From Bradyrhizobium stylosanthis (GTDB taxonomy: Bacteria; Pseudomonadota; Alphaproteobacteria; Rhizobiales; Xanthobacteraceae): 64,000 bases of DNA. Positions 1 to 9,967 of the stretch are shown here, one piece after another; the first letter of the stretch is position 1; every line of letters starts with the position of its first letter. The translations under genes and the position numbers were made by a program. Location of the stretch: NCBI RefSeq assembly GCF_001641335.1, contig NZ_LVEM01000002.1, forward strand, positions 1,219,663 through 1,283,662, written 5' to 3'. A model generated the notes under the pieces. It made no database searches and had not been told where the DNA came from. It was given only the letters and a program-made list of their open reading frames with translations.

Positions 1-1
1 C

Positions 2-1669
2 CGCATCATCCCGAACAAGACGGCCGGAACGCTCACCATCGCCGACAACGGCATCGGCATGGAGCGGCAGGAGCTGATCGACCATCTCGGCACCATCGCC
101 CGCTCCGGCACCAAGGCCTTCGTGTCGAAGCTGAAGGAGGCCAAGGACGGTCTCGGTCTGATCGGCCAGTTCGGCGTCGGCTTCTATTCCGCCTTCATGG
201 TCGCCGACAGGATCGTCGTCGTCAGCCGCCGCGCCGGCGAGAGCGACGTCTGGACCTGGACGTCCTCCGGCGGCTCCGGCTTCGAGATCGCCCGCGCCGG
301 CGACGAGGAAGCCGGGCGCATCGCACGCGGCACCGAGATCGTCCTGCACCTCAAGGAGGACGCGAAGAAATATCTCGAGACCTACGAGATCGAGCGCATC
401 GTCGGCGCCTACTCCGACAACATCCTGTTTCCCATCGAGCTCGTGCCGGAAGAGGGCGAGCCGCGCCAGATCAATTCGGCGAGCGCGCTGTGGCAGCGTT
501 CGAAGTCCGAGCTGACGGCGGAGGACTACAAGAAGGCCTATCAGCAGATTGCGTCGGCCTTCGACGATCCCGCGATGACGCTGCACTACCGCGCCGAGGG
601 GCGCTATTCCTATGCCGTGCTGCTGTTCGCGCCCTCGGCCAAGCCGTTCGACCTGTTCGAGCCGAACCGCAAGGGCCGCGTGAAGCTCTATGTCCGCCGC
701 GTCTTCATCACCGATGACGCCGACCTCCTGCCGGGCTATCTGCGCTTCATCCGCGGCGTGGTCGACAGCGAGGATCTTCCGCTCAACATCTCGCGCGAGA
801 TGCTGCAGAACAATCCGCAGCTTGCCCAGATCCGCAAGGCCGTGGCGACCCGCGTCGTGTCCGAGCTCGAAAGCCTCGCCGACAAGGATGCCGAGAATTT
901 TGCAAAGATCTGGGACGCCTTCGGCGCGGTGCTGAAGGAAGGCATCTACGAGGATTTCGAGCGCCGCGAAAAGCTGCTGGCGCTGTCGCGCTTCACCACC
1001 ACGACGGGCGAGAAGCGTTCGCTGAAGCAGGTCGTCGCCGATTTCAAGCCGAACCAGACCGAGATCTATTATCTCGTCGGCGACAGCATCGAGCGGCTGA
1101 AGTCCAACCCGCGGCTGGAAGCGGCGACTGCGCGCGGCATCGAGGTGCTGCTGCTGTCCGATCCGGTCGACGCCTTCTGGACCTCGATGCCGACGGATTT
1201 CGAGGGCAAGCCGCTGAAGTCGCTGAGCCAGGGCGATCTCAATCTCGACCTGATCCCGCGCGTCGACGACAAGGACGAGGCGAAGAAGGACGAGCCCGTC
1301 GCCGACGAGGCCGCCACCATCGCCGTGATCAAGGCGGCGCTCGGCGAGCGCGTCAGCGACGTCAAGGCTTCGACGCGCCTCACCAGCTCGGCCTCCTGTC
1401 TCGTTGCCGACAGCCAGGGTCCGAGCCGCGAGCTCGAGCGCATCCTGTCGCAGCAGAACCGCGGCATGCGCACCAAGCCGGTGCTCGAGATCAATCTGCG
1501 CCATCCGATGGTGGCGGCGATCACCAGGGCCCAGGCCGGCTCCAACGCCGTCGACGATCTCAGCCTGCTCCTGCTCGAGCAGGCGCAAATCCTCGACGGC
1601 GAGCTGCCGGAAGATCCGGCGGCATTCGCGGCGAGGCTGAACCGCCTGGTGCTGCAGGGGCTCGGCTGA
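2..1669 (+). CDS. htpG: Molecular chaperone HtpG (Hsp90), 5' end outside window
   Basis: Bacterial Hsp90, an ATP-dependent cytosolic chaperone dimer that remodels clients together with DnaK. The reading frame is open from the first bases, so about the first 60 residues lie upstream. Visible landmarks are the ATP-lid motifs DNGIGM and [11 protein letters not shown], the glycine-rich [15 protein letters not shown], the middle-domain segment LYVRRVFI followed by [11 protein letters not shown] (catalytic Arg loop region), and the dimerisation domain ending [10 protein letters not shown]. The stop is 43 bp from the stop of the convergent RND gene. The frame is intact and the family assignment is certain. 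Confidence 0.97.
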   Translation, partial: RIIPNKTAGTLTIADNGIGMERQELIDHLGTIARSGTKAFVSKLKEAKDGLGLIGQFGVGFYSAFMVADRIVVVSRRAGESDVWTWTSSGGSGFEIARAGDEEAGRIARGTEIVLHLKEDAKKYLETYEIERIVGAYSDNILFPIELVPEEGEPRQINSASALWQRSKSELTAEDYKKAYQQIASAFDDPAMTLHYRAEGRYSYAVLLFAPSAKPFDLFEPNRKGRVKLYVRRVFITDDADLLPGYLRFIRGVVDSEDLPLNISREMLQNNPQLAQIRKAVATRVVSELESLADKDAENFAKIWDAFGAVLKEGIYEDFERREKLLALSRFTTTTGEKRSLKQVVADFKPNQTEIYYLVGDSIERLKSNPRLEAATARGIEVLLLSDPVDAFWTSMPTDFEGKPLKSLSQGDLNLDLIPRVDDKDEAKKDEPVADEAATIAVIKAALGERVSDVKASTRLTSSASCLVADSQGPSRELERILSQQNRGMRTKPVLEINLRHPMVAAITRAQAGSNAVDDLSLLLLEQAQILDGELPEDPAAFAARLNRLVLQGLG

Positions 1670-1712
1670 CCCACGTCTTGCCCTGGCGTCATTGCGAGGC
1701 CGGTCGCGACGA

Positions 1713-4700
1713 TTACTCCGCAGCATCCTTCTGCTTGTCGACCGCTTCTTCCATCTCCGGCTTCTTCTCCATCCAGCGTGACAGCAGGTTGGAGAAGCGA
1801 TCCAGGTAGAGATAGACCACGGGCGTCGTGAACAGCGTCAGCGCCTGGCTCACCAGAAGTCCGCCGACCATGGCGTAGCCGAGCGGCTGGCGGATTTCGG
1901 CGCCGGTGCCAGTGCCGAGCATCAGGGGAACGCCGCCAAGCAAGGCCGCCATCGTCGTCATCATGATGGGGCGGAAGCGCAGCAGCGCGGCCTGTCGGAT
2001 CGACTGCTCCGGCGTCAGGTGCTGCTCGCGCTCGGCAGCGATGGCGAAGTCCACCATCATGATGCCGTTCTTCTTGACGATGCCGATCAACAGGATGACG
2101 CCGATCAGCGCAATCAGGCTGAAATCGAAGCCGAAGATCATCAGGATCGCGATCGCGCCGACGCCGGCCGATGGCAGCGTGGACAGGATGGTCAGCGGGT
2201 GGATGTAGCTTTCGTAGAGCACGCCCAGCACCAGATAAACCACGACCAGTGCGGCAAGGATCAGCATCGGCACGGTGCCGAGTGATTGCTGGAATGCCTG
2301 CGCGGTGCCCTGAAAGCTCGTCGACAGTGTCGGCGGTGCGCCCATCGCGCCGACGGCGCGCAATACGGCCTCGGTGGCTTGGCCCAGCGCCACGCCCTCG
2401 GCGAGATTGAAGCTGATCGTCACCGCGGGAAATTGGCCCTGATGCGCGATTGCGAGCGGTCGGACCGGCTCATTGGTCCAGTTGCAGATCACTGACAGCG
2501 GCACCTGGTCTCCGGTCAGCGGCGATTTGATGTAGAGCTTCTCCAGTGTTTCGAGCCGGCCCTGCAGCGCCGGCGTGATCTCGAGCACCACGTGATAGCT
2601 GTTGGTCTGGGTGAAATATTGCGCGACCTGGCGCTGGCCGAAGGCGTCGTAGAGCGTGTCGTCGATCAATTGCGGCTGGATGCCATAGCGCGCGGCGGTA
2701 TCGCGGTTGATCCTGAGTTGCAACGTCGTGCCTTCGGTCTGCTGGTCCGTGGCGACGTCGCGTAGCTGCGGCAGTTCCCTCATGCCGGCCAGGATCTTCG
2801 GCGCCCATTCGTTCAGCTCGGCGAGATTGGCGTCCTGCAACGTGAACTCGAACTGGGTGCGGGTGGCGCGCCCGCCGAGCCGCACGTCTTGCGAGGCCTG
2901 CATATAGAGCCGGGCGCCCTCGACCTCGGCGAGCTTCGGCCGCAGCCGCGCGATGATGGCTTGCGCGCTGGCGTCGCGCTCCCCGATCGGCTTCAGCGTG
3001 ACATACATGCGTCCCGAATTCAGTGCCGTCCCGCCGCCGCCGATGAACATGGCGATGGAATCGACGGCGGGATCGGCCTGCACGATGGCGTTAAGCTCTT
3101 CCTGCCGGCGCTTCATCTCGGTGAAGGAGATGTCCTGGGGCATCTCGGACACTGCGGTAAGGAAGCCGTTGTCCTGCTGCGGGAAGAAGCCCTTGGGAAT
3201 CAGGATGAACAGCACTGCCGAGAGGGCGACGGTGCCGAAAAAGACCAGAAGCGTGACGAAGCTGTGCTTCAGCGCGAGGTCGAGGCCGCGCTCGTAGGCG
3301 CCGAGCAGACGCTCGAACACCCGCTCGCTCCATTGATAGAAGCGGCCGTGCCGCGCCTCGTGATCGGCGCGCAGGAAGCGTGAGGCCATCATCGGAGTGA
3401 GCGTCAGCGACACCACGAGCGAGACGAAGATCGCCATCGACAGCGTCACGGCGAACTCGCGGAACAGCCGGCCGATGATGCCGCCCATCAGCAGCAACGG
3501 GATCAGCACCGCGACCAGCGAAATGCTGATCGAAACGATGGTGAAGCCGATCTCGGCCGCGCCCTTGTACGCTGCGGTGATGGGGCTCTCGCCCCGCTCG
3601 ACATAGCGCGTGATGTTCTCCAGCATCACGATGGCGTCGTCGACCACGAAGCCGACCGCGATCGTCAGCGCCATCAGGGACAGATTGTCCAGCGAATAGC
3701 CGAACACCCACATCAGCGAGCAGGCTCCCAACAGGGCCAGGGGCACGGTGATGCTCGGGATGATGGTCGCCCAGAAGCTGCGCAGGAAGATGAAGATCAC
3801 CATCACCACCAGCGCAATGGTGATCATGAGCGTGATCTGCACGTCGTCGACCGCGGCGCGGATGGTGATGGTGCGGTCACTGATGATCTTGATCTTGATC
3901 GCCGGCGGGATCGCCGCGATCAGCCGCGGCAGCTTTGCCTTGATGCGGTCGACCGTCTCGATGACGTTGGCGCCGGGCTGCTTGAAGATGACCAGGAATA
4001 CGCCGCGCTTCCCGTCCGCCCAGGCCGCGGTCTTCATGTCTTCCGGCCCGGCCACGGCCTCGCCGATGTCGCGGACCCGCAAGGGCGCGCCGTTGCGATA
4101 GGTGACGATGACGTCATTCCAATTGTTGGCTTCAAGCAGCTGGTCGTTGGCATAGATGGTGTAGGAGCGGCGCGGACCGTCGATATTGCCCTTCGGGCTG
4201 TCCGCGGTGGCGATCGCGATCTGGCCACGCACGTCCTCCAGCGACAGTCCCTTGGCGACGAGCTTGGCCGGATCGATCTGGATTCGGACCGAGGGTTTCT
4301 GCTGTCCGCCGACGAACACCTGCGCGACGCCGGGAATCTGGCTGATCTGCTGGGCGAGCTGGGCGTCAGTGCGATCGCTGACGGTGGTCAGCGGCAATGT
4401 GTCGGAGGTCGCCGACAGGATCATGATCGGTGAGTCCGCCGGGTTCACCTTGCGATAGGTCGGCGGCGAGGGCAGGTTCTTCGGCAGCTGCCCGCTCGCC
4501 GCATTGATGGCGGCCTGCACATCATTGGCGGCGGCATCGATCAGGCGGTTGAGATCGAACTGGATGGTGATCGAGGCCGAGCCGAGCGAGCTGGTCGATG
4601 TCATCTGCGTGATGCCGGGTATCTGCGCGAGCTGGCGCTCGAGCGGCTGCGCCACGGAAGAGGCCATGGTTTCGGGACTGCCGCCCGGCAGCGACGCGGA

Positions 4701-4847
4701 AACCTGGATGGTCGGAAAGTCGACCTGGGGCAGCGGAGCAACCGGCAGCAGCGGGTAGGCCACGAGGCCTATGAACAGAATGCCCGCCATCAGCAATGAG
4801 GTGCCGATCGGATAGCGGATGAACGGAGACGAGAAGCTCTCTTGCAT
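1713..4847 (-). CDS. RND-family multidrug efflux permease (MdtB/MdtC-like)
   Basis: Inner-membrane proton-driven resistance-nodulation-division pump, 1044 aa from the chosen ATG, the usual RND length. The frame stays open 69 codons further upstream, but that segment is Pro/Arg-rich and unlike a pump. The chosen start gives MQESFSSPFIRYPIGTS followed directly by TM1, the standard HAE1 beginning. TM4 carries the proton-relay pair in GFVVDDAIVMLENI, and two large periplasmic loops and the repeated GGxxG-type TM11 segment are present. The closest named relatives by pattern are MdtB/MdtC. No periplasmic adaptor (HlyD-type) or TolC-type channel gene flanks it, so its partner is elsewhere or it is an orphan. 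The substrate cannot be read from the sequence. Confidence 0.93.
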   Translation of the reverse strand: MQESFSSPFIRYPIGTSLLMAGILFIGLVAYPLLPVAPLPQVDFPTIQVSASLPGGSPETMASSVAQPLERQLAQIPGITQMTSTSSLGSASITIQFDLNRLIDAAANDVQAAINAASGQLPKNLPSPPTYRKVNPADSPIMILSATSDTLPLTTVSDRTDAQLAQQISQIPGVAQVFVGGQQKPSVRIQIDPAKLVAKGLSLEDVRGQIAIATADSPKGNIDGPRRSYTIYANDQLLEANNWNDVIVTYRNGAPLRVRDIGEAVAGPEDMKTAAWADGKRGVFLVIFKQPGANVIETVDRIKAKLPRLIAAIPPAIKIKIISDRTITIRAAVDDVQITLMITIALVVMVIFIFLRSFWATIIPSITVPLALLGACSLMWVFGYSLDNLSLMALTIAVGFVVDDAIVMLENITRYVERGESPITAAYKGAAEIGFTIVSISISLVAVLIPLLLMGGIIGRLFREFAVTLSMAIFVSLVVSLTLTPMMASRFLRADHEARHGRFYQWSERVFERLLGAYERGLDLALKHSFVTLLVFFGTVALSAVLFILIPKGFFPQQDNGFLTAVSEMPQDISFTEMKRRQEELNAIVQADPAVDSIAMFIGGGGTALNSGRMYVTLKPIGERDASAQAIIARLRPKLAEVEGARLYMQASQDVRLGGRATRTQFEFTLQDANLAELNEWAPKILAGMRELPQLRDVATDQQTEGTTLQLRINRDTAARYGIQPQLIDDTLYDAFGQRQVAQYFTQTNSYHVVLEITPALQGRLETLEKLYIKSPLTGDQVPLSVICNWTNEPVRPLAIAHQGQFPAVTISFNLAEGVALGQATEAVLRAVGAMGAPPTLSTSFQGTAQAFQQSLGTVPMLILAALVVVYLVLGVLYESYIHPLTILSTLPSAGVGAIAILMIFGFDFSLIALIGVILLIGIVKKNGIMMVDFAIAAEREQHLTPEQSIRQAALLRFRPIMMTTMAALLGGVPLMLGTGTGAEIRQPLGYAMVGGLLVSQALTLFTTPVVYLYLDRFSNLLSRWMEKKPEMEEAVDKQKDAAE

Positions 4848-5273
4848 GCCCTGAGACCACGGAGGGCCAGCGCATCTTGCCTCCGCGCAAGGCGGAGCCG
4901 CGCCCGGAGAGCCCGGGCGCGAATGTGCGTTTCCTTCAGCCCATTTGTTTGTTGATTGCCCCGGAACGTCGTCGGTCCGGGGCCGGCGTTGTGCTCGAAA
5001 GACTAGTCCGTTCGCTGCGGCCTGCGAACGGATTCCTGCGCCGGGTGCTTGCAACCTTTGTCGGAGGTGCGCTGCTGCGAGTTATGCATTTTGCGCAGGC
5101 CGGAAACGAAGCGCTCCTGGACCTTCGCATCGTTGCGGCGCTGTGTCTCATCGTTTTCGCCGCGCGTCACAAGCGGGAGAGGTATGAACAGGAACAATCG
5201 CTTCTTTCGCGCTGTTGTGTCATATCGAAATGGCATAACGCGTGCCGTTGCCACCGATTCGAGGATATGTCCG

Positions 5274-5555
5274 ATGCGCCTGCCGATTTTGACCCTCGCC
5301 GCGATTGTCACGCTGTTTGCTACGGCAGATGCGCGCGCCCAGACCTATGATCCGCGCTATCCGGTGTGCATGCACGTCTACACGCCCGGCGGCTGGGGCG
5401 GTGGCGGCGACTATTATGATTGCTCATTCACCTCGCTGCCGCAGTGCCGCGCCACGGCGTCGGGCCGCTCCGCGAGTTGCGACCTCAATCCCTATTACGC
5501 CTTCGACGAACCGCCGCCGCCCCCGCGCAAGCGTTACAAGAAGCCGCAATACTGA
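5274..5555 (+). CDS. Small secreted DUF3551 family protein, copy 1
   Basis: A 93-aa exported protein. A hydrophobic signal peptide ends near ADARAQ, followed by the family hallmark DPRYPVCMHVY, the conserved CSFTSLPQCRATASG and CDLNPYY, with four Cys likely forming disulfides. The start was chosen for the GAGGA element 8 nt upstream; a longer in-frame ATG at 5184 would bury the signal peptide. Function is unknown for the family, which is abundant in Bradyrhizobium. It is immediately followed by a paralog, so this is a tandem duplication. The C-terminus is a Pro/Lys-rich basic tail. Confidence 0.85.
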   Translation: MRLPILTLAAIVTLFATADARAQTYDPRYPVCMHVYTPGGWGGGGDYYDCSFTSLPQCRATASGRSASCDLNPYYAFDEPPPPPRKRYKKPQY

Positions 5556-5585
5556 TCCGCGCGACGGCGGGCAGGAGCATGCGTC

Positions 5586-5858
5586 ATGCGTAGCGCATTC
5601 GGTCTGATGATGGTTGCCGGCGCGCTGCTGATGGCCGCGCCGTCGCATGCGCAGACCTTCGATCCCCGCTATCCCGTCTGCATGCACGTCTATTCCGGTG
5701 CAAGCGGGGGCGGCGGAGAGTGGTACGACTGCTCCTTCACCTCGCTGCCGCAATGCCGCGCCACGGCGACCGGCCGCGCCGCGACCTGCGATCTCAACCC
5801 GTATTATCCGGTGAACGTGCCGCAGCCGCGTCGCTATCGCAAACCGGACAGCCGCTAA
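5586..5858 (+). CDS. Small secreted DUF3551 family protein, copy 2
   Basis: A 90-aa paralog of the gene 30 bp upstream. The signal peptide ends at PSHAQ. The mature part repeats DPRYPVCMHVY, YDCSFTSLPQCRATATG and CDLNPYYP almost exactly; copies differ mainly in signal peptide and in the basic Pro-rich tail. The four Cys are conserved between copies. It is probably co-transcribed with copy 1. Function is unknown, and no catalytic motif is visible. Confidence 0.85.
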   Translation: MRSAFGLMMVAGALLMAAPSHAQTFDPRYPVCMHVYSGASGGGGEWYDCSFTSLPQCRATATGRAATCDLNPYYPVNVPQPRRYRKPDSR

Positions 5859-6014
5859 AGCCTCGCCAATTCCACCGTCATCTCGCGCCTTCGTGGTTGT
5901 GCCAGATCAAAGAGCGCAGCTGCGATCTCTGACACTCTCCACTTGAAGCCCGACATCAGGAGTCCGGCATCATGCCGGCCCCTTCGATCGGGCGCATGAG
6001 GCGAGGAGATATCC

Positions 6015-6506
6015 ATGAAGAAGCGTAGCGTTGTCGCGCTCGTCGGCGCGGCCTTCGGTGTGATCGCCGTGTCCCAACCGGTTCGCGCGGACGTGATCGC
6101 GCGTTACGAATGCAGCACTGCCGGCTTCTACAGCCAGGAGCCGATCGGCGACCGCCCCGACCATAATCTCGTGGTTCAGGACTACGTCTGCGTCGGTGTC
6201 GACGGCCTGCTCAAAGGCGCGGTTTACTCCGCCTCCAATGCGGTGGAATGGGACGGGCCCAAAGCGGCCATTGTATTTGGCGGCGGCGTGCACCGGATTC
6301 CGGGGGGACGCGTCGTGACCCAGCTCATCGAGGGCTCCGCTCAGGCAGTGATGAAAGACGGAAAGCCTGTCGGCGTGGAATCATCGGGCAAGGGCCTCGT
6401 CAAATTCGCGTCAGGCCCGTACGCGGCCTTGAGCGGCAAGACGGTCAAGTTCGTGACGACGACCATCAATCCGATCCGGTTCACCCTCGAGTTCACGACC
6501 GAGTAG
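6015..6506 (+). CDS. Exported hypothetical protein
   Basis: A 163-aa protein with a clear signal peptide (MKKRSVVALVGAAFGV, cleavage after VRA). The mature part contains two Cys (YECSTAG, DYVCVG) that could pair, and a beta-rich Gly/Val pattern (IVFGGGVHRIPGG). I do not recognise a family. An AGGAGAT ribosome-binding site lies just upstream of ATG 6015. The stop is 18 bp from the stop of the convergent Bug receptor gene. A hairpin of CCGGC arms precedes the gene at about 5968-5983. Likely a small periplasmic beta protein. Confidence 0.75.
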   Translation: MKKRSVVALVGAAFGVIAVSQPVRADVIARYECSTAGFYSQEPIGDRPDHNLVVQDYVCVGVDGLLKGAVYSASNAVEWDGPKAAIVFGGGVHRIPGGRVVTQLIEGSAQAVMKDGKPVGVESSGKGLVKFASGPYAALSGKTVKFVTTTINPIRFTLEFTTE

Positions 6507-6524
6507 CGGGCAGTCGGCCGCTCG

Positions 6525-7505
6525 CTACTCCTTCCTGATCCCCGACAGCTCGACCACCTTGCGCCAGCGGTCGGTCTCCGCCGTCAGCATGCCGCCGAAC
6601 GCGCCGGCGTTGCCGTGCAGCGGGATGGCGCCGAGCTCGGCGATGCGGGCCTTGATCTCGGCGTCGGAGAGGGCGGTGTCGATCTCGCGATTGAGCAGGT
6701 CGACGATCTCGCGCGGCGTGTCGTGGGGCGCGCCGACGCCGTAGAAGGATGACGTCTCGTAGCCTGCAAGCGTGTCGGCGATCGGCGGCACGTCAGGCAG
6801 GATCTCCGAGCGCTCGCGCGTGGTGACGCCGAGCGCGCGCAGCTTGCCCGCACGCACCAGCTCGAAGGACGAGGTGACGTTGTCGAACATGCCCTGGATC
6901 TGGCCGCTCATCACGTCGGTCAGGCCCGGCGCCGAGCCGCGATAGGGCACGTGAGTGAACTGCACGCCGGCCAGCGACTTGAACAGTTCGCCGGACAGAT
7001 GCAGCGAGGTGCCGATGCCGGAGGAGGCGATCGACATCTTGCCGGGATTGGACTTGGCGTAGGCGATGAAGTCGGCGACGCTTCTGACCGGCAGGTCGTT
7101 GTTGACGACCAGAACCAGCGGGATTCGCGCGACACCCGCGACCGGCGCGATGGTCTTGGCGAAATCATACGGCAGCGCCGGATCGAACGAGGCGTTGATC
7201 GCGTTCGCGGTCGAGGTCAGCAGCAGCGTATAGCCGTCGGGCGCCGAAGTGATCACCGCCTGCGTCCCGATATTGCTGCCGGCGCCGGGCTTGTTCTCGA
7301 CCACGAAGGTCTGGCCGAGCCGGTCCGACAGGCGCTGGCACAGCAGCCGCGACAGCACGTCGGTCGCCCCACCCGGAGCGTAGGGCACCACCCATTTCAC
7401 GCTGCGCGAGGGATAGGAGGGATTGCCGATCGCAAATGCGCGCGGCGCGGCGAGCACGGCCGCGGCACAGGCGGCGGTCTGAAGGAAATGTCGTCTGGTG
7501 ATCAT
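6525..7505 (-). CDS. Bug (TctC-like) periplasmic solute-binding protein
   Basis: A 326-aa tripartite-tricarboxylate-type receptor. The N-terminus is TRRHFLQTAACAAAV, an RR-containing, Tat-like signal. Family signatures are VKWVVPYAPGGATDVLSR, VVENKPGAGSNIGTQ, the DGYTLLLTS segment and THVPYRGSAPGLTD, which form the carboxylate-binding pocket in this family. Start supported by GAGGCGAG upstream. No tctA/tctB membrane genes are adjacent, as is usual for the expanded Bug receptors of soil Proteobacteria. Ligand unknown; a carboxylate or aromatic acid is typical of the family. Confidence 0.92.
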   Translation of the reverse strand: MITRRHFLQTAACAAAVLAAPRAFAIGNPSYPSRSVKWVVPYAPGGATDVLSRLLCQRLSDRLGQTFVVENKPGAGSNIGTQAVITSAPDGYTLLLTSTANAINASFDPALPYDFAKTIAPVAGVARIPLVLVVNNDLPVRSVADFIAYAKSNPGKMSIASSGIGTSLHLSGELFKSLAGVQFTHVPYRGSAPGLTDVMSGQIQGMFDNVTSSFELVRAGKLRALGVTTRERSEILPDVPPIADTLAGYETSSFYGVGAPHDTPREIVDLLNREIDTALSDAEIKARIAELGAIPLHGNAGAFGGMLTAETDRWRKVVELSGIRKE

Positions 7506-7544
7506 GATCTCGCCTCGACAAAACTGAAGCAGCCCACGCGCCCC

Positions 7545-7578
7545 TTCCTTCTCCCCTTGTGGGAGAGGGGTAGGAGCC
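7545..7578. repeat. Short palindromic element in the leader before the acyl-CoA synthetase
   Basis: The arms CTTCTCCCC and GGGAGAGG pair around a short loop. The sequence type resembles the C/T-rich hairpins at 39541-39672. It sits in the divergent region between the Bug gene and the acyl-CoA synthetase (7506-7756). The rest of that interval shows no gene. Confidence 0.4.
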
Positions 7579-7756
7579 CGCTTGGCTTCGCTGCTCTGCT
7601 ATCGCAAGAACTACGTCGCCGCGCACGCCGATCCCTTTGGCTTGGTAAAGGATGACTAGAGTTAATCGTGCACTAACCGGCTTTTACCTTGTCTCTTAAC
7701 ACCTGGGCAGGCGCCGTGGACTAAGCTGCCGAGAGCAGCAGACACGTTCCGAAAGA

Positions 7757-9571
7757 ATGAGCGGCATGACCATCGGCGTCATCGAGCAACCGAAAGCGGC
7801 GCGCGCGCTTTCGGCGTCAAAGATCTGGCTGAAGGCCATCGAGCTCACCGCGCGGATCGAGACGCTGCCGGGCCGGCTGTTCGCTGATGTCGTCGACGAT
7901 TGGGCGCGGCGCCAGCCCGACCGCATCGCGCTGGTCACCGAAGACGCAAGCCTGGATTACGAGAGCCTGTCGAAGCGGATCAACCGCTATGCACGCTGGG
8001 CGCGCTCGCTTGGTGTCGCCAAGGGCGATACCGTTGCGCTGATCATGCCGAACGGCGTCGACTATCTCGCCGCCTGGCTCGGCATCAGCCGTGTCGGCGG
8101 CGTGGTCGCGCTGATCAACACGAAGCTGGTCGGGCAGTCGCTCGCACATTGCCTCGATGTCGCAAGGCCCCTGCACGTCATCGTCGCGCATGATATGGTC
8201 GAGACGCTGGAGAGCGCGAAACCGCATCTGAAGACCGAGATCAAGATCTGGACCCACGGCGATGCCCGCAGCGAGCGCGCCATCGATGTCGCGCTGGCCG
8301 CGCTCGACGATACGCCGCTCGCAGCCGACGAGCACGGCGACGTCACCATCGACGACCGTGCGCTGCTGATCTACACCTCCGGCACCACAGGCCTGCCGAA
8401 GGCGGCCAGCATCAGTCACCGCCGCATCCTCAACTGGGGCTTCTGGTTCGCTGGTCTCACCGGGGCCGGACCGCAGGACCGGCTCTACGATTGCCTGCCG
8501 CTGTTCCACTCGGTCGGCGGGATCGTTGCACCCTGCAGCATGCTCGCCGCCGGCGGCTCGCTGGTGATCGCGGAAAAATTCTCGGCCTCGAATTTCTGGC
8601 CCGATATCGTGCGGCACGACTGCACGCTGTTCCAGTATATCGGCGAGCTCTGCCGCTATCTGCTCAAGGCACCGCCGTCGGAATACGAGAACCGGCATCG
8701 CCTGCGCCTCGTCTGCGGCAACGGCCTGCGCGGCGACATCTGGGAGGATTTCCAGGGACGCTTCGCCATTCCCCGCATCCTCGAATTCTACGCCGCGACC
8801 GAAGGCAATTTCTCGCTGTTCAATGTCGAGGGCCAGCCGGGCGCGATCGGCCGCATCCCGCCGCTGCTCGCGCATCGCTTTCCGGCGAGCCTCGTCAAGC
8901 TCGACCCCGACAGTGGCGTTCCGCTGCGCGACGAACAAGGCTTCTGCATCGCCGCTGCCCGCGGCGAGGCCGGTGAAGCCATCGGCCGTATCGGCACCGC
9001 AGACCAGGGCGGCGGCCGCTTCGAGGGCTATACCGATGCCGGCGAGACCGAGAAGAAGGTCCTGCGCGATGTCTTCGCCAAGGGCGATGCCTGGTTCCGC
9101 ACCGGCGACCTGATGCGGCTTGACGACAAGGGCTTCTTTCATTTCGTCGATCGCATCGGCGACACCTTCCGCTGGAAGGGCGAGAACGTGGCGACGTCCG
9201 AAGTCAACGACGCCGTGCGCGATTTCACCGGCGTCATCGACGCCACCACCTATGGCGTCAGCATCCCCGGCGCCGATGGCCGCGCCGGCATGAGCGCGAT
9301 CGTGGTCAATGAAGGTTTCGACATCGAAGCGCTGCCGTCGCATCTGGCGCAACGCTTGCCGGCCTATGCCCGTCCCGTCTTCATCCGCATCTCCAGCGAG
9401 CTCGATGCCACCGAGACCTTCAAGCAAAAGAAGGGTGAGCTGGCGCGCGAGGGCTTCGATCCCTGCGCGATCTCCGATCCGCTGTTCATGCTCGATCCGA
9501 AGTCGGGTGCCTACGTCGCCCTCGATGCCAAGGCATATGCAAACATCCTCGACGGCTCGATCCGGCTCTAG
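7757..9571 (+). CDS. Long/very-long-chain fatty acyl-CoA synthetase (FATP/FadD type)
   Basis: A 604-aa ATP-dependent adenylate-forming ligase that activates fatty acids to acyl-CoA. The P-loop motif IYTSGTTGLPKAA lies near residue 210, and RIGDTFRWKGENVATSEV matches the FATP/very-long-chain signature rather than the FadD form. The acceptor motif EFYAATEGNFSLFN and the hinge region TGDLMRLD are present. ATG 7757 or ATG 7766 could start it; both lack a strong Shine-Dalgarno. It is 150 bp upstream of the ACP/ligase/reductase cassette on the same strand and may feed it acyl-CoA. The exact chain-length preference cannot be read. Confidence 0.92.
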   Translation: MSGMTIGVIEQPKAARALSASKIWLKAIELTARIETLPGRLFADVVDDWARRQPDRIALVTEDASLDYESLSKRINRYARWARSLGVAKGDTVALIMPNGVDYLAAWLGISRVGGVVALINTKLVGQSLAHCLDVARPLHVIVAHDMVETLESAKPHLKTEIKIWTHGDARSERAIDVALAALDDTPLAADEHGDVTIDDRALLIYTSGTTGLPKAASISHRRILNWGFWFAGLTGAGPQDRLYDCLPLFHSVGGIVAPCSMLAAGGSLVIAEKFSASNFWPDIVRHDCTLFQYIGELCRYLLKAPPSEYENRHRLRLVCGNGLRGDIWEDFQGRFAIPRILEFYAATEGNFSLFNVEGQPGAIGRIPPLLAHRFPASLVKLDPDSGVPLRDEQGFCIAAARGEAGEAIGRIGTADQGGGRFEGYTDAGETEKKVLRDVFAKGDAWFRTGDLMRLDDKGFFHFVDRIGDTFRWKGENVATSEVNDAVRDFTGVIDATTYGVSIPGADGRAGMSAIVVNEGFDIEALPSHLAQRLPAYARPVFIRISSELDATETFKQKKGELAREGFDPCAISDPLFMLDPKSGAYVALDAKAYANILDGSIRL

Positions 9572-9721
9572 CCGCGCGAAAATGCAGAGATAGCTCCAAT
9601 TTTATCTGAATTGTCCAAGAGGCCATTTACTTCTGTCCGGTAAACACACGGGCAGGGGAGCGGTCATCACGAGCCGCCGCAAGAAACACGATCGATTAAC
9701 CAAGAACGAGGCGAGCCAGCC

Positions 9722-9967
9722 ATGTCGGTACGGTCCAAGGTCATTGAAGCGATCCAGCAGATCGCCAAGGAACAGCACGTTACGCTTCCGGCGCTCTCGG
9801 ACGATCTGTCCCTGCACGAGACGGGTTTTGACTCGCTCGCCTTCGCGATCCTGGTCGCGCGCCTCGAGGACGAGACCGGCGTCGACCCCTTCACCATTTC
9901 CGAGGACGCCGCGTTCCCCGCCACCGTGGGCGATTTCGTGCGGGCCTACGAAAATGTCCCCGCGTGA
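9722..9967 (+). CDS. Acyl carrier protein
   Basis: An 81-aa stand-alone carrier. The phosphopantetheine attachment motif is GFDSLAFA (Ser at about residue 39), with the acidic helix LARLEDETGVDPF following. GAGGCGAG precedes the ATG. It differs from housekeeping AcpP: the motif is FDSLA rather than ADSLD, so it is a dedicated carrier. Its 3' end overlaps the downstream adenylating ligase by 14 bp, which implies translational coupling and that the ligase loads this ACP. Confidence 0.9.
   Translation: MSVRSKVIEAIQQIAKEQHVTLPALSDDLSLHETGFDSLAFAILVARLEDETGVDPFTISEDAAFPATVGDFVRAYENVPA

Noticed and set aside
4848-5054. An N-terminal extension of the RND pump (69 residues)
   Set aside because: Pro/Arg/Ala-rich without similarity to pump N-termini; MQESFSSPFIRYPIG is the normal start.
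7817-9427. A 536-codon frame antisense to the acyl-CoA synthetase
   Set aside because: No recognisable motif; composition typical of antisense GC-rich shadows.
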